Shown here: piece by piece, positions 24,384 to 33,273 of the stretch | How the letters are laid out: the number at the start of each line of letters is the position of its first letter | How positions within the stretch are numbered: the stretch's first letter is position 1 | Assembly: GCF_000517125.1 (NCBI RefSeq) | Contig: NZ_KI912156.1 | Location: 312,290 to 376,289, forward strand | DNA: 64,000 nt | Reading direction: 5' to 3' | Source of the DNA: Arthrobacter sp. MA-N2 | GTDB lineage: Bacteria; Actinomycetota; Actinomycetes; Actinomycetales; Micrococcaceae | The notes under the pieces: generated by a model | Seen by the model: only the letters and a program-made list of their open reading frames with translations | Database searches by the model: none | What the model was told of the DNA's origin: nothing | Made by a program: the position numbers and the translations under genes

Positions 24384-25757
24384 TCAGAGCGCCTTAACCG
24401 CACTCAATACCTTCGCCAGGGATTCCTTGGCGTCGCCAAATAACAGCGTGGTCTGCGGTTCGTACATGAGTTCGTTCTCGATCCCCGCGAATCCCGGCCG
24501 CATGGACCGCTTCAGGAAGACCACCTGGCGCGCGTCGGCAACTTCGAGGATGGGCATGCCGTAGATCGGCGAACCCGCAGTGGTCTTGGCCGCGGGATTG
24601 ACGACGTCATTCGCGCCGACCACCAAGGCGACGTCGGCCGTGCGGAACTCCGAGTTGATCTCGCCCATTTCCTTGAGCGACTCGTAGGGAACGTTGGCTT
24701 CGGCAAGCAGGACGTTCATGTGGCCCGGCATCCGACCGGCCACCGGGTGGATCGCGAAATCCACCTCGATCCCCCGGGCCTCAAGCGTGAGCGCAAGCTC
24801 GGCGGCCGTGTGCTGCCCTTGGGCTACCGCGAGCCCATAGCCGGGAACGATGATCACCCGCTGCGCATAGCCGAGAAGCACGGCCACGTCCTCCGGGCTG
24901 GAGGATCGGACGAGACGCTCGCTCACCGCCGTCGAGCCCGCCGTCGAGCCTCCCTTGAACGCGCCGAAGAGGATACCCGCAACACTACGGCCCATGGCCG
25001 CGGCCATGGCCCGGGTGAGAATGGTGCCCGAGGCGCCCACCAGCGTGCCGGCCACCACCAAAAGCACATTGCCCAGCACCAATCCCGACGCCGCGACGGC
25101 CAGTCCGGTGAAGGCGTTCAACAGCGAAATCACGATCGGCACGTCCGCGCCGCCTACCGGCAACACGAGCAGCACGCCCGCCGCGAGCCCCAGCAGCAAC
25201 AGCGCCAGTGCGAGCGCGAGGGAGCCAGTGAAAACGACGGCGACGGCGGTACCCACCGCTGCGAGCAGCACCGCTCCCATGAGCGTCGGCAGGCCGCGGA
25301 ACACGACCGGTCGGGTGGTCATGAGCTCCTGCAGCTTGGAGAACGTGATGGCGGAACCCGCAAACGACACCGCCCCCACCAACAGGGTGAAAACAATGGC
25401 CACACGCACCCAGGAGTCCTCCGTGTGAGCGAGTTCCAGCAGCGCCACGAGCGCCGCTGCACCACCGCCCACCCCGTTGAAAAGCGCCACGAGTTGCGGC
25501 ATCTGGGTCATTTTCACTTGCCGCGCGACCGGCGCGGCCACCCCCGAGCCGACTACCATCGCACCCAGGATCCAGGGCACGTTGTCCATTCTGACCGAGA
25601 AGAAAACCGTCGAGACGGCGAGCGCCGCACCGAAAGCGCCCACCAGGTTGCCTCGCCTGGCCGTGCGCGGTGAGTTCAGTCCCTTCAAGGCGAGGATGAA
25701 ACACACGGCAGCCGCGAGGTAGAGGAGCGAGGTCGCCATGGGATTGATGGCGGTCAC
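24384..25757 (-). CDS. pntB: NAD(P) transhydrogenase beta subunit PntB
   Basis: A 457-residue protein with about nine transmembrane helices in the first 260 residues and a soluble NADP(H)-binding domain at the C-terminus (VIIVPGYGLAVAQGQHTAAEL, HPVAGRMPGHMNVLLAEA, VVGANDVVNPAAK, FLKRSMRPGFAGIEN). It couples proton entry to hydride transfer from NADH to NADP+. The GTG start at 25757 overlaps the pntA2 stop (GTGA) with AGGAGG eight bases upstream. A 156-codon upstream extension overlaps pntA2 and is rejected. Leftward operon pntA1-pntA2-pntB. Confidence 0.93.
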   Translation of the reverse strand: MTAINPMATSLLYLAAAVCFILALKGLNSPRTARRGNLVGAFGAALAVSTVFFSVRMDNVPWILGAMVVGSGVAAPVARQVKMTQMPQLVALFNGVGGGAAALVALLELAHTEDSWVRVAIVFTLLVGAVSFAGSAITFSKLQELMTTRPVVFRGLPTLMGAVLLAAVGTAVAVVFTGSLALALALLLLGLAAGVLLVLPVGGADVPIVISLLNAFTGLAVAASGLVLGNVLLVVAGTLVGASGTILTRAMAAAMGRSVAGILFGAFKGGSTAGSTAVSERLVRSSSPEDVAVLLGYAQRVIIVPGYGLAVAQGQHTAAELALTLEARGIEVDFAIHPVAGRMPGHMNVLLAEANVPYESLKEMGEINSEFRTADVALVVGANDVVNPAAKTTAGSPIYGMPILEVADARQVVFLKRSMRPGFAGIENELMYEPQTTLLFGDAKESLAKVLSAVKAL

Positions 25758-26125
25758 CGGAAGTCCTCCTTGACCCCGGGGGATTTGACCTCGGGGGATT
25801 TGAACTCGGGCGTCTTGGACACTGGTTCCTTGTCCGCCGGTAGATCCCGCTTCCGTCCGCGGAACATTTCCAGCATCCGGTCCGTCACCACGAAACCGCC
25901 CACCAAATTGGCGGTAGCGAGGACCACGGCGAGCAAGGCTACCGCGAGAACCCACGGGTCCGAGGCCTGCCCGGCGACGATGATGGCGCCCACCAGGATA
26001 ATCCCGTGAATGGCGTTGGCTCCGGACATCAAGGGAGTGTGCAGCGTGCTCGAGACCTTGGAGACCACTTCGAAGCCCACGAACACCGCCAACACGGTGA
26101 TCGTGAGCAGTGCGATGCCGTCCAT
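25754..26125 (-). CDS. NAD(P) transhydrogenase alpha-2 membrane subunit
   Basis: A 123-residue membrane protein with three to four helices (LTITVLAVFVGFEVVSKV, NAIHGIILVGAIIV, VLAVALLAVVLATANLVGGF) and the TPLMSGANAIHG loop of the PntA C-terminal part. In three-subunit transhydrogenases this is a separate gene, as here. The hydrophilic C-terminus has a short repeat, KTPEF-KSPEV-KSPGV-K, in place of an ordinary tail. Its ATG overlaps the pntA1 stop by one base. Confidence 0.9.
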   Translation of the reverse strand: MDGIALLTITVLAVFVGFEVVSKVSSTLHTPLMSGANAIHGIILVGAIIVAGQASDPWVLAVALLAVVLATANLVGGFVVTDRMLEMFRGRKRDLPADKEPVSKTPEFKSPEVKSPGVKEDFR

Positions 26126-27333
26126 CAGGAAACCCCCTCGTTCGCCGAGCTGACGGAACCTGCGGAGCCCACGGATTCGGCAGCCTCGGCTGATAGCGCC
26201 GCAAGTGCCGCAGCCGTCGGGCCATGCCGCACCTCGCCGTCGTGCGTCAGGCACGCACCTGCCACCACCTCATCGCCGAAGTCCGGCACCACCTGGCCCT
26301 CCGCGGCCATGAGGGCGATGAAGTTCGCGACATTCTTCGCGTAGAGCCGCGAAGCGTCCGCCGGCATCGCGGAGGCGACATCCTTCATTCCCACCAGGGT
26401 GACCATGCCCTGGCCGTCCGCCGTCGGGATCTCAAGATCCAAGCCAGGCACCGAGCCTTCCACATTGCCGCCGGACTCCGCGGCGAGGTCGACGACGACC
26501 GATCCGGGGCGCATGTGCTGCACCATCTCGCGGCTTACCAGAAGCGGCGCCCGCCGCCCGGGGACGGACGCGGTCGTGATGAGAACGTCCGCCTGGGCCA
26601 CGTGCGGGGCGAGCAGCTCGCGCTGCAAGGCGCCACGGTCTGCGCTGAGCTCTCGGGCGTAGCCTCCCGAGGCCTCCGCCGTCTCGAGGTCGAGCTTGAT
26701 GAACGTGCCGCCCATGGATGCGACCTCGTCCGCTGACGCCGGCCGGATGTCGTTGGCGGAGACGCGCGCGCCCAGCCGTTTGGCGGTGCCGATGGCCTGC
26801 AGGCCTGCCACGCCGGCACCCAGCACCAGCACGCGGGCCGGGGGGATGGTTCCGGCCGCGGTCATGTAAAGCGGGAAGAAACGCGGGAGGCGCATCGCGG
26901 CCTCGAGCACGCAGCGGTACCCGGCCACGAGCGCCTGGGAAGTGAGCGCGTCCATGGATTGTGCCCGCGAAATACGTGGTACCAACTCGAGGGCAAACGA
27001 GGTCACGCCTGCTTCGGCGAGCGCGCGGACGGTGGGAAGCTCCGACGACGGCGAGGCCAGGCCCACGGTGACGGTCCCCCGGCGCAACGCGGCCGCCGTC
27101 GTGGGCTCAAGGGGGCGGACATGCGCGTAAACGTTCAGGGCTGCGAGATCCAGCGCGGGGACGATGAGTGCGCCAGCCTGCCGGTAGTCCTCATCGCTGT
27201 GGCCCGCGGCCGTTCCTGCCCCGCATTCGACCAAGACCTCCAGCCCGAGTCCTGCCAACTGCTTGACGGTCTCCGGCGTCGCGGCCACCCGCCGTTCGCC
27301 GTCCAGGCGTTCCCGCGCTATGCCAAGTTTCAC
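26125..27333 (-). CDS. NAD(P) transhydrogenase alpha-1 soluble subunit
   Basis: A 402-residue soluble NAD(H)-binding subunit related to alanine dehydrogenase. It opens MKLGIARERLDGERRVAATPE, has a nucleotide motif VLGAGVAGLQAIGTAKRLGA near residue 170, and SANDIRPASADEVASMGG following. It hands hydride to PntB. The last 40 residues are a low-complexity Ala/Ser/Glu tail that replaces the membrane part encoded by the next gene. First gene of the leftward operon. Confidence 0.92.
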   Translation of the reverse strand: MKLGIARERLDGERRVAATPETVKQLAGLGLEVLVECGAGTAAGHSDEDYRQAGALIVPALDLAALNVYAHVRPLEPTTAAALRRGTVTVGLASPSSELPTVRALAEAGVTSFALELVPRISRAQSMDALTSQALVAGYRCVLEAAMRLPRFFPLYMTAAGTIPPARVLVLGAGVAGLQAIGTAKRLGARVSANDIRPASADEVASMGGTFIKLDLETAEASGGYARELSADRGALQRELLAPHVAQADVLITTASVPGRRAPLLVSREMVQHMRPGSVVVDLAAESGGNVEGSVPGLDLEIPTADGQGMVTLVGMKDVASAMPADASRLYAKNVANFIALMAAEGQVVPDFGDEVVAGACLTHDGEVRHGPTAAALAALSAEAAESVGSAGSVSSANEGVS

Positions 27334-27488
27334 CCGCGCTCCCTTCCCGAAACCTCAATGCCTTTCCGAACATGAGTGCCCCGAGCGGTCGTTGGCTTGA
27401 GTCTAGGACGCGGAAGGCGCGGGCGGGAGTAGGTGCCGGGGCTGCCTGGCCATTTCCATCTTCGGACTGCTCTACTAAGCTCGCTGCC

Positions 27489-28100
27489 ATGGCCACGTAC
27501 AAGATCGGATATTTCGTCGGCAGCCTTTCAAGCCGCTCCATCAACCGGATCCTGTCCAAGGCGCTCATCAGCGTGGCACCCGAGGAACTCGAATTCACCG
27601 AGATTCCCCTCAAGGACCTGCCCCTGTACAGCCCGGACTACGACGCCGACTACCCTCCCGCCGGCCGGGCCCTCAAGGACGCGATCGCCGCGTCGGACGG
27701 CATCCTGTTCATCTCCCCCGAGTACAACCGCTCCATCCCCGGCGCCCTGAAGAATGCCATCGACTGGGGATCCCGGCCCTGGGGAACCAACTCCTTCGCA
27801 CGCAAGCCCACGGGCATCATCGGCACCTCACCCGGCAGCATCGGCACGGCCGTCATGCAGGCCTCCATGCGCAGCGTGTTGAGCTTCCTCGACGCACCCC
27901 AGTTGAACTCCCCGGAGGCCTACATCAAATTCGACCCTGCGGCTTATGGGGAGGATGGATCTGTTACGGAGGAAGGCACCGCGCAAGTCCTACGGCACTA
28001 CATGGAGGAATACAGCGCATTCGTCCAGCGGGTCCTGGCCGCCAACGCACCAGGGCACATCGGCGACGAGCACCCTGACGATGCCAAACTGACGCGGTAG
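27489..28100 (+). CDS. NADPH-dependent FMN reductase family protein
   Basis: A 203-residue flavodoxin-like reductase. The FMN-phosphate loop is VGSLSSRSINRILSKAL at about 10, and SPEYNRSIPGALKNAIDWGSRP (positions about 77-98) is the family signature. ATG 27489 is chosen because it gives the standard start MATYKIGYFVGS; the in-frame upstream start at 27372 adds a basic tail. It is divergent from pntA1. Part of this gene is repeated in direct orientation at 56885-57130, including a 62-base identical block beginning at 27975. Confidence 0.88.
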   Translation: MATYKIGYFVGSLSSRSINRILSKALISVAPEELEFTEIPLKDLPLYSPDYDADYPPAGRALKDAIAASDGILFISPEYNRSIPGALKNAIDWGSRPWGTNSFARKPTGIIGTSPGSIGTAVMQASMRSVLSFLDAPQLNSPEAYIKFDPAAYGEDGSVTEEGTAQVLRHYMEEYSAFVQRVLAANAPGHIGDEHPDDAKLTR

Positions 28101-28284
28101 GGGGCGTGGGTTCGCTGCGCAGAAAATGTCGTTGGGGACTTGAACTGGCAGGCAAGATCCTGGCACCTGGGCCGGGCGCCATCTAGACAAGGCTCATGTG
28201 CAAAAGCAACTCGAGTAAGCCGGATGCTCCGCCTTGATCCAATTCCATCGAGTTCGCCCGTCACTCGTATTTCCTGTGCGGCAG

Positions 28285-28539
28285 CTATCCCACTCCGTCT
28301 CGCTCCGAGCGCGGATAGAGACTAGTCCACACCTCAAAGCCCGAAGCGGAATCTATGAATTGCCGCTGAAGAACCCCATCTGCGGCAAGCCACAGACCGG
28401 ATGCGTCGGGCATGGCAGCATCAACCAAACCCTTTCGATACACTTCCCCGCCGCACCAAATTTCGACGACCTCGCCCGCGAGGGACTGCCATTGATCCGT
28501 GCTGTGCATGCTGACAGAACCGGCGCTCTGGGACTTCAT
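28285..28539 (-). CDS. Small hypothetical protein
   Basis: An 84-residue soluble protein of unknown function. It has a compact beta-rich look: QWQSLAGEVVEIWCGGEVYRK, GLWLAADGVLQRQFIDSASGFEVW; a DNA-binding or stress role cannot be told. ATG 28539 has AAAGGAAA six bases upstream, so it is preferred to an upstream in-frame ATG at 28569. It stands alone at the left border of the catabolic island. Confidence 0.5.
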   Translation of the reverse strand: MKSQSAGSVSMHSTDQWQSLAGEVVEIWCGGEVYRKGLVDAAMPDASGLWLAADGVLQRQFIDSASGFEVWTSLYPRSERDGVG

Positions 28540-28692
28540 GGGTTTCCTTTTCGAGTTGTGCATATCCACATGTTTTTCGACCGCGACTCTCCGTGGTGAC
28601 GCGGACTGCCGTGCATGAAAGTGTGTGTCCGCTGGGCTTGGCTAAAACGCAGTTCATATTCGGTTGCGAATCCCGGCCGTACTGTTATTTCA

Positions 28693-28709
28693 ATTAGTAT
28701 CGTGATAAT
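28693..28709 (-). promoter_or_regulatory. AT-rich operator-like motif, site 1
   Basis: The minus strand reads ATTATCACGATACTAAT. Thirteen of 17 positions agree with the plus strand at 33328-33344, and about 14 of 21 with the minus strand around 56474. It lies 67 bases before the HtaA-domain gene. It is proposed as a binding site of an island regulator, possibly the FadR-type protein at 55630. Confidence 0.3.
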
Positions 28710-28775
28710 AAATCAGGAATAGGCCTATGCTGTATCCGGCTTTTTAGCTGTTGGACCGGCCACCGAAGGAATCGC

Positions 28776-29261
28776 ATGACCGAAGAATCTGGTCTCGTCT
28801 GGGGGATCAAGGAAAGTTTCATCACCTATCTGCTGAATCTGGGCGACAGCCAATACTTTGATGACGATGGCGCCGTCTTTGTTGAGCCCAACCTCTTTCG
28901 CTTCGGCCTCAAGGAGGTCGCGCGATGGGACCGCAAGACCGGCCACGGAGTCATCGAATTCCGAGGGACGATCGTATTGTCGGCGCACGGGGGCCTGCTC
29001 TACGTCCGGATCACCGACCCTTGGGTCGAGTTCGGTGAGCACGGGGTAGCGCTCTCCGTCCTTGAGACAGAATCGTCTAGACGGATTCCACTCGTCACTG
29101 CCGACACCTCGAGCTTTATAACGCGCGACGGCTGCCGGCAGTGGATTGGTCTGCCAACGCAGCTCTGTGAGGAGGGCGTAATGCTCTTCAACGGCCAGTA
29201 CCCGTCGGGAACGTCGATGTCCCCCATCACCATCACATTGAACGAGGCAGATATCCCTTGA
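28776..29261 (+). CDS. HtaA-domain protein without signal peptide
   Basis: A 161-residue protein that looks like a single HtaA domain: GLVWGIKESFITYLLNLGD at the N-terminus, GVIEFRGTIVLSAHGGLLYVRITDPWVEF in the middle, the typical W-G-K-SF and H-GGL patterns. HtaA domains bind haem and are normally exported and membrane-anchored in corynebacteria. This one has no signal peptide and no membrane segment, so it should be cytoplasmic. Its place next to a cytochrome b and an acyl-CoA dehydrogenase operon is not explained by haem uptake. The function is unknown. Confidence 0.6.
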   Translation: MTEESGLVWGIKESFITYLLNLGDSQYFDDDGAVFVEPNLFRFGLKEVARWDRKTGHGVIEFRGTIVLSAHGGLLYVRITDPWVEFGEHGVALSVLETESSRRIPLVTADTSSFITRDGCRQWIGLPTQLCEEGVMLFNGQYPSGTSMSPITITLNEADIP

Positions 29262-29273
29262 GCCCGCCGAGGA

Positions 29274-30221
29274 TCAGCGCGTTACCGAGCCGGTGAGCGA
29301 GGCGAACCAGCGGAGCAGCATGGGTCTGGCCCCAACTAGGGCACCGATCGTCACCACGAGCGAGACCGCGAAGACCCAAAATCCCATCCAGCTGACTTCG
29401 TCGGTACCCGAGTACATGTGGTTCAGGTTTCGGAGTGCCCCCGTGGCGAAGACGAGGGTCACGTGAACGATGACGAAGATCACGAAATAGAACATCACTG
29501 GGAGGTGGATCGCTCGCGCGACCGTGATCGGGTACAGGGCATTTAGGCGGGCGGCGCCCTTTGGCCATACCGGAGACATCCGGATGCCGCTAAGGAAGGC
29601 CAGGGGCGCTGCGATGAAAACCGTGGCAAAGTAGGCCAGAACTTGCAGCGCGTTGTAATTGTTCCATCCGTTCTCGATCGGCCAGTCGAGCGAGAGGTAT
29701 TGCAGGCCGGCCGACAGCGCGTTCGGCACGATGTCCCAACTTGTAGGCACGATCCGCATCCATTGGCCGGTAACGGCCAAGAGGATGACGAAGAGGCCTC
29801 CGTTGATGATCCACAGCAGATCGAGCGCAAGGTGGAACCACAGGGTAACGCTAATGCGAGACGGGGCCTGATTGGTTCTTCGGAAGCGCTCCGGGGTTCT
29901 ACGCGACCAGTAAGCGATGGGCCGGGTTGTTGTGCGCACTTGCCAGCCGGAGCGGATGATCAAGACGAGAAAGAAGAAGTTGAGGAAATGTTGCCATGCA
30001 AGCCACGCGGGAAGACCGGCGGGTGCGCTCTCCGGCAGTTCGGAATGTCCCGGGTAGTCGGCGAGGAACAACTGCACGCTGGGAAGTGTGCGGAGATAAA
30101 TCGCGCCCAGCACCAGTCCGGCGAGCAACAATAGCGCCGACGGGATGAGCCAGGCTAGAAGGTTTAACCGGGTGAGAGGGCGGTTGACTGCCGTGGCGAC
30201 ACGTTCGGTTCTGGTAGGCAT
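29274..30221 (-). CDS. Membrane cytochrome b (b/b6-domain) protein
   Basis: A 315-residue protein with about five membrane helices (near 20-40, 80-95, 130-155, 190-215, 235-260, 280-300). His residues suited to haem ligation lie in AWQHFLNFFFLV, LWFHLALDLLW, RAIHLPVMFYF and IFVIVHVTLVF, the pattern of hydrogenase/formate dehydrogenase gamma-type di-haem cytochromes b. It follows etfA by 43 bases in the same direction, so it probably belongs to the acd-etfB-etfA transcript. I infer a role passing electrons to menaquinone. Confidence 0.72.
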   Translation of the reverse strand: MPTRTERVATAVNRPLTRLNLLAWLIPSALLLLAGLVLGAIYLRTLPSVQLFLADYPGHSELPESAPAGLPAWLAWQHFLNFFFLVLIIRSGWQVRTTTRPIAYWSRRTPERFRRTNQAPSRISVTLWFHLALDLLWIINGGLFVILLAVTGQWMRIVPTSWDIVPNALSAGLQYLSLDWPIENGWNNYNALQVLAYFATVFIAAPLAFLSGIRMSPVWPKGAARLNALYPITVARAIHLPVMFYFVIFVIVHVTLVFATGALRNLNHMYSGTDEVSWMGFWVFAVSLVVTIGALVGARPMLLRWFASLTGSVTR

Positions 30222-30264
30222 TGTCTCTATCAGCTCCTCGTCTGCCCGAAAGTCGCGAGGCCGG

Positions 30265-31242
30265 TCACGACGACCGCCGCTGCAGTGCTTCGATCAGTTG
30301 AGGCACTACCACGTTCACGTCACCGACGACTCCAAAGTCGGCGATGTCGAAGACCGGCGCGTCGGCGTCGGTGTTGACGGCGACGATTGTCTTGGCAGTC
30401 TGCATGCCCGCTCGGTGTTGGATAGCCCCTGAGATCCCGAGCGCAATATAGAGTCGGGGAGCGACGGTGACTCCGGTCTGCCCGACCTGAAGGTTTTGTG
30501 TGACGTAGCCGGCGTCCACGGCCGCCCGTGAGGCACCAACGGCGGCACCTAGGGCGTCGGCAAGCTGTTCGACTATTGCGAAGTTCTCCTTCGATCCGAT
30601 GCCTCGCCCCCCGGAGACGACGATTCCTGCGCTCCGAAGCTCGGGGCGCAGGGAATCCTCCTCTGTGAGCAGCAAGTCGTCGACCGCGGCGAAGCGGGCC
30701 GCATCCACTTCGAGTGGCACCACCGTGAGGGTGGGCTCCTGTGCCGCGGGCGGCATTTCGACTGCGGCCTGACGGAGCGTGATGACCACGAGGTCGCCGG
30801 GGCTGGCCGTAGTCGCCTCAACGCTGTAGACGCCGCCGAAAACCGAATGCTCCGTGACGAGCGTGCCGCCGGTCACGCGAACCTCGACTGCGTCAATGAG
30901 GAGGGCGGCGTTAGTGCGCACGGCTAACCGTGCGGCAATGTCGCGTCCGTCACGGCTATTGGGAAGCACCACGATTTCCGGCCGGTACACCTCAATGGCG
31001 GCGGAAAGCGCCTCGAGCCCTCCTCCGATCACGATGCCTTCGGCTGCCGCGGATTCGGCGACGTACACCTCGGCCGCGCCCAGTCGGCCTAGTTCGGTCT
31101 TTAGAGCAGCACCCTGCCCTGGAGCCGCAACCACCACGGCCACGGCTGTTCCGAGCGCCGCCGCCGAAGCCAGGAGCGCCGGCACCGTGTTTCCGAGTGT
31201 TCCTCCGGCGGAGGTCTCGGCGTAGGTCAATACCTTAGTCAT
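30265..31242 (-). CDS. etfA: Electron transfer flavoprotein alpha subunit
   Basis: A 325-residue protein with the EtfA C-terminal FAD domain: VVSGGRGIGSKENF, ALGAAVGASRAAVDAGYV, QVGQTGVTVAPRLYIALGISGAIQH and VAVNTDADAPVFDIADFGVVGD (each split within the domain, residues about 205-310). Together with EtfB it accepts electrons from acyl-CoA dehydrogenases. It follows etfB by 17 bases. The dedicated acyl-CoA dehydrogenase is the first gene of this leftward run, so the pair likely serves that enzyme. Confidence 0.93.
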   Translation of the reverse strand: MTKVLTYAETSAGGTLGNTVPALLASAAALGTAVAVVVAAPGQGAALKTELGRLGAAEVYVAESAAAEGIVIGGGLEALSAAIEVYRPEIVVLPNSRDGRDIAARLAVRTNAALLIDAVEVRVTGGTLVTEHSVFGGVYSVEATTASPGDLVVITLRQAAVEMPPAAQEPTLTVVPLEVDAARFAAVDDLLLTEEDSLRPELRSAGIVVSGGRGIGSKENFAIVEQLADALGAAVGASRAAVDAGYVTQNLQVGQTGVTVAPRLYIALGISGAIQHRAGMQTAKTIVAVNTDADAPVFDIADFGVVGDVNVVVPQLIEALQRRSS

Positions 31243-31259
31243 GTCATCTCCTGGTGCTT

Positions 31260-32024
31260 CTAGATCAATCGGTTTGTCGCGAGGAACTCGGCGATTTCCT
31301 CGCCCGCGTTGCCGTCGTCGGTAACCTTCTGCCCGGCTACCCGGGCGGGGCGTGCCTGCACACCGCGGATCACGGTGGCGGTGCGGGACACCTCCACGCC
31401 CAGCTCGGCGGCAGTGATGACGGTGAGTGGTTTCCGTTTACTGGTCAAGACTCCCTTGAAGGATGGGAATCGGGCCGCCGGCGTGCGCTCCGTCACCGAG
31501 ATGACGGCGGGTAAGGTTGCGTGGGCGGTGATGCTACCGTTTTCTGTGGTTCGGACGCCGCGTACAACGGTTCCAATTTCGACGGAGTCCAGCGCCGTCA
31601 AGCTCCGGACGCCAAGATGCTCGGCGACCATCGAGGGGATCACTCCGCCGCGGCCATCAGTGGATTCATTGCCCGCAATGATGAGGTCAAATCCGACCGT
31701 CCGGATCGCCGCGGTGAGCACAGCCGCTGTGACTTTCAGGTCCGCTCCCTGAATGGCGGCGTCCGACACCAGCATTGCGGAATCCGCGCCCATCGCCAGT
31801 CCGCGGCGGAGAATGTCGGTGGCGGATGCCGGTCCCATGCAAAGGAGCACAACCTCGACACTCTTGTCATGGTCCTTCATAGCGAGGGCTACTTCGAGAG
31901 CCCGCTCGCTGATTTCGTCGACCACCTTATCGGTGGCTTCACGAGCGACCCACCCGGTTGCGGGATCAAGCCTTCGCTCACCCCACGTGTCGGGAACCTG
32001 CTTCACCAAGACGACGATCTTCAT
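31260..32024 (-). CDS. etfB: Electron transfer flavoprotein beta subunit
   Basis: A 254-residue protein beginning MKIVVLVKQVPDTW, the EtfB signature, with DLIIAGNESTDGRGGVIPSM (AMP-site region) and a recognition loop TALDSVEIG. It pairs with EtfA. The ATG at 32024 has AAAGG upstream. It lies 52 bases after the acyl-CoA dehydrogenase stop. Confidence 0.93.
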   Translation of the reverse strand: MKIVVLVKQVPDTWGERRLDPATGWVAREATDKVVDEISERALEVALAMKDHDKSVEVVLLCMGPASATDILRRGLAMGADSAMLVSDAAIQGADLKVTAAVLTAAIRTVGFDLIIAGNESTDGRGGVIPSMVAEHLGVRSLTALDSVEIGTVVRGVRTTENGSITAHATLPAVISVTERTPAARFPSFKGVLTSKRKPLTVITAAELGVEVSRTATVIRGVQARPARVAGQKVTDDGNAGEEIAEFLATNRLI

Positions 32025-32076
32025 GGTGTGCCTTTCTTATCGTGAGTGGTGGACATGCGTTTCTCCGCACCATCAA

Positions 32077-33273
32077 TCAGTCCAGGAGCCGTGACGCTAT
32101 GACCAGGTGCTGGATCTCGTTGGTGCCTTCACCGAGTACTAACAGCGGGGCGTCGCGGTAAAGGCGCTCGACCATGTACTCCTGTGAATACCCGTACCCA
32201 CCGTGGATGCGCATCGCCTCTGCCGCGTTCTCCATTGCCACCTCCGTGGCGAACAGCTTCGCCATACCGGCTTCCAGGTCGGCTCGCGCCCCGGTCGACT
32301 TAAGCCGGGCGGCATCCAGCACCAGTAGTTCTGCGGCTCGGAGATTTGTCGCCATTCGGGCGATCTTCAGCTGGATGGCTTGGTGCTTCGAGATCGGCTT
32401 CCCGAACGTGTCGCGCTCTTTGGCGTACTTGATCGCCTGCTCGAGTGCGCACGTCGCAAGACCGACGGCACGTGCTCCAACGTTCACCCGACCGAGTTCG
32501 ACCGCCGCCATAAACTGCTTAAAGCCCTTGCCGATCATCCCCTCCCCACCGAGAACCGAGCTCGCAGGAACGCGGAAGCCATCGAAAACGAGCTCCGTGG
32601 ACTCCACGCCTTTATATCCGAGCTTCTTTAGTTGGGGCGGCACGACTAGGCCGGGCTGCTCCCCGACGTCAGGCGTCTTCTCGACGATAAAGGCGGTCAT
32701 GCCACGGTGGCGTGGTTCCGCATCGGGGTCGGTGACGGCCAGGATCATCACCATGTCGGCGCGAAGGCCGTTGGTGACCCACATTTTCTGACCGTTCAGG
32801 ACGAACTCGTCGCCCTCGCGGCGGGCCCGGGTGTGGATGGCCTGCACGTCGGAGCCGGCGTGGGCCTCGGTCATGGAATAGGCGCTGCGGCTCTCCCCCG
32901 TTGCCATCCGCGGCAGGTAAGTTCTCTTCTGCTCTTCCGAGCCGTAGGTCATGATCATCCAGGCCGCCATGAAATGTGTATTGATCACGCCCGACAGGGA
33001 GATCCAGCCTCGCGAGAGTTCCTTGACGACGAGGATATAGGTGAAGAGGTCGAGCCCCAATCCCCCGTATTCTTCAGGAATGGTGATCCCGAAGAGGCCC
33101 ATCTCTTTCATGGCTTCGACCAGCTCTTCCGGGAACTCGTCCCGGTGATCGAGGTCGGACGCGATAGGGAGTACTTCCTTGTCTACGAACTCCCTGATCA
33201 GGTTCACCAGATCCTGTTGTTCGACGGTGAGCTCGTTCAATTTCTGCGACTCTTCGATGGTGAGCTCGTTCAA
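32077..33273 (-). CDS. Acyl-CoA dehydrogenase
   Basis: A 398-residue flavoprotein. It has the middle-domain motif YSMTEAHAGSDVQAI, substrate/FAD segment VNVGARAVGLATCALEQA, QAIQLKIARMA, and the C-terminal MRIHGGYGYSQEYMVERLYRDA with GEGTNEIQ. Glu in GEGTNEIQ fits the catalytic base position of short-chain enzymes. No ATG is available: the best start is TTG 33273 with GGAG nine bases upstream. A 33-bp in-frame duplication covers this start, so a second TTG at 33240 with weaker site is possible. First gene of acd-etfB-etfA-cytochrome b. Confidence 0.88.
   Translation of the reverse strand: MNELTIEESQKLNELTVEQQDLVNLIREFVDKEVLPIASDLDHRDEFPEELVEAMKEMGLFGITIPEEYGGLGLDLFTYILVVKELSRGWISLSGVINTHFMAAWMIMTYGSEEQKRTYLPRMATGESRSAYSMTEAHAGSDVQAIHTRARREGDEFVLNGQKMWVTNGLRADMVMILAVTDPDAEPRHRGMTAFIVEKTPDVGEQPGLVVPPQLKKLGYKGVESTELVFDGFRVPASSVLGGEGMIGKGFKQFMAAVELGRVNVGARAVGLATCALEQAIKYAKERDTFGKPISKHQAIQLKIARMATNLRAAELLVLDAARLKSTGARADLEAGMAKLFATEVAMENAAEAMRIHGGYGYSQEYMVERLYRDAPLLVLGEGTNEIQHLVIASRLLD

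Noticed and set aside
24720..25673. Long plus-strand reading frame of 317 codons
   Set aside because: It lies wholly antisense to pntB, is rich in Arg, His and Glu, and shows no domain; a high-GC shadow.
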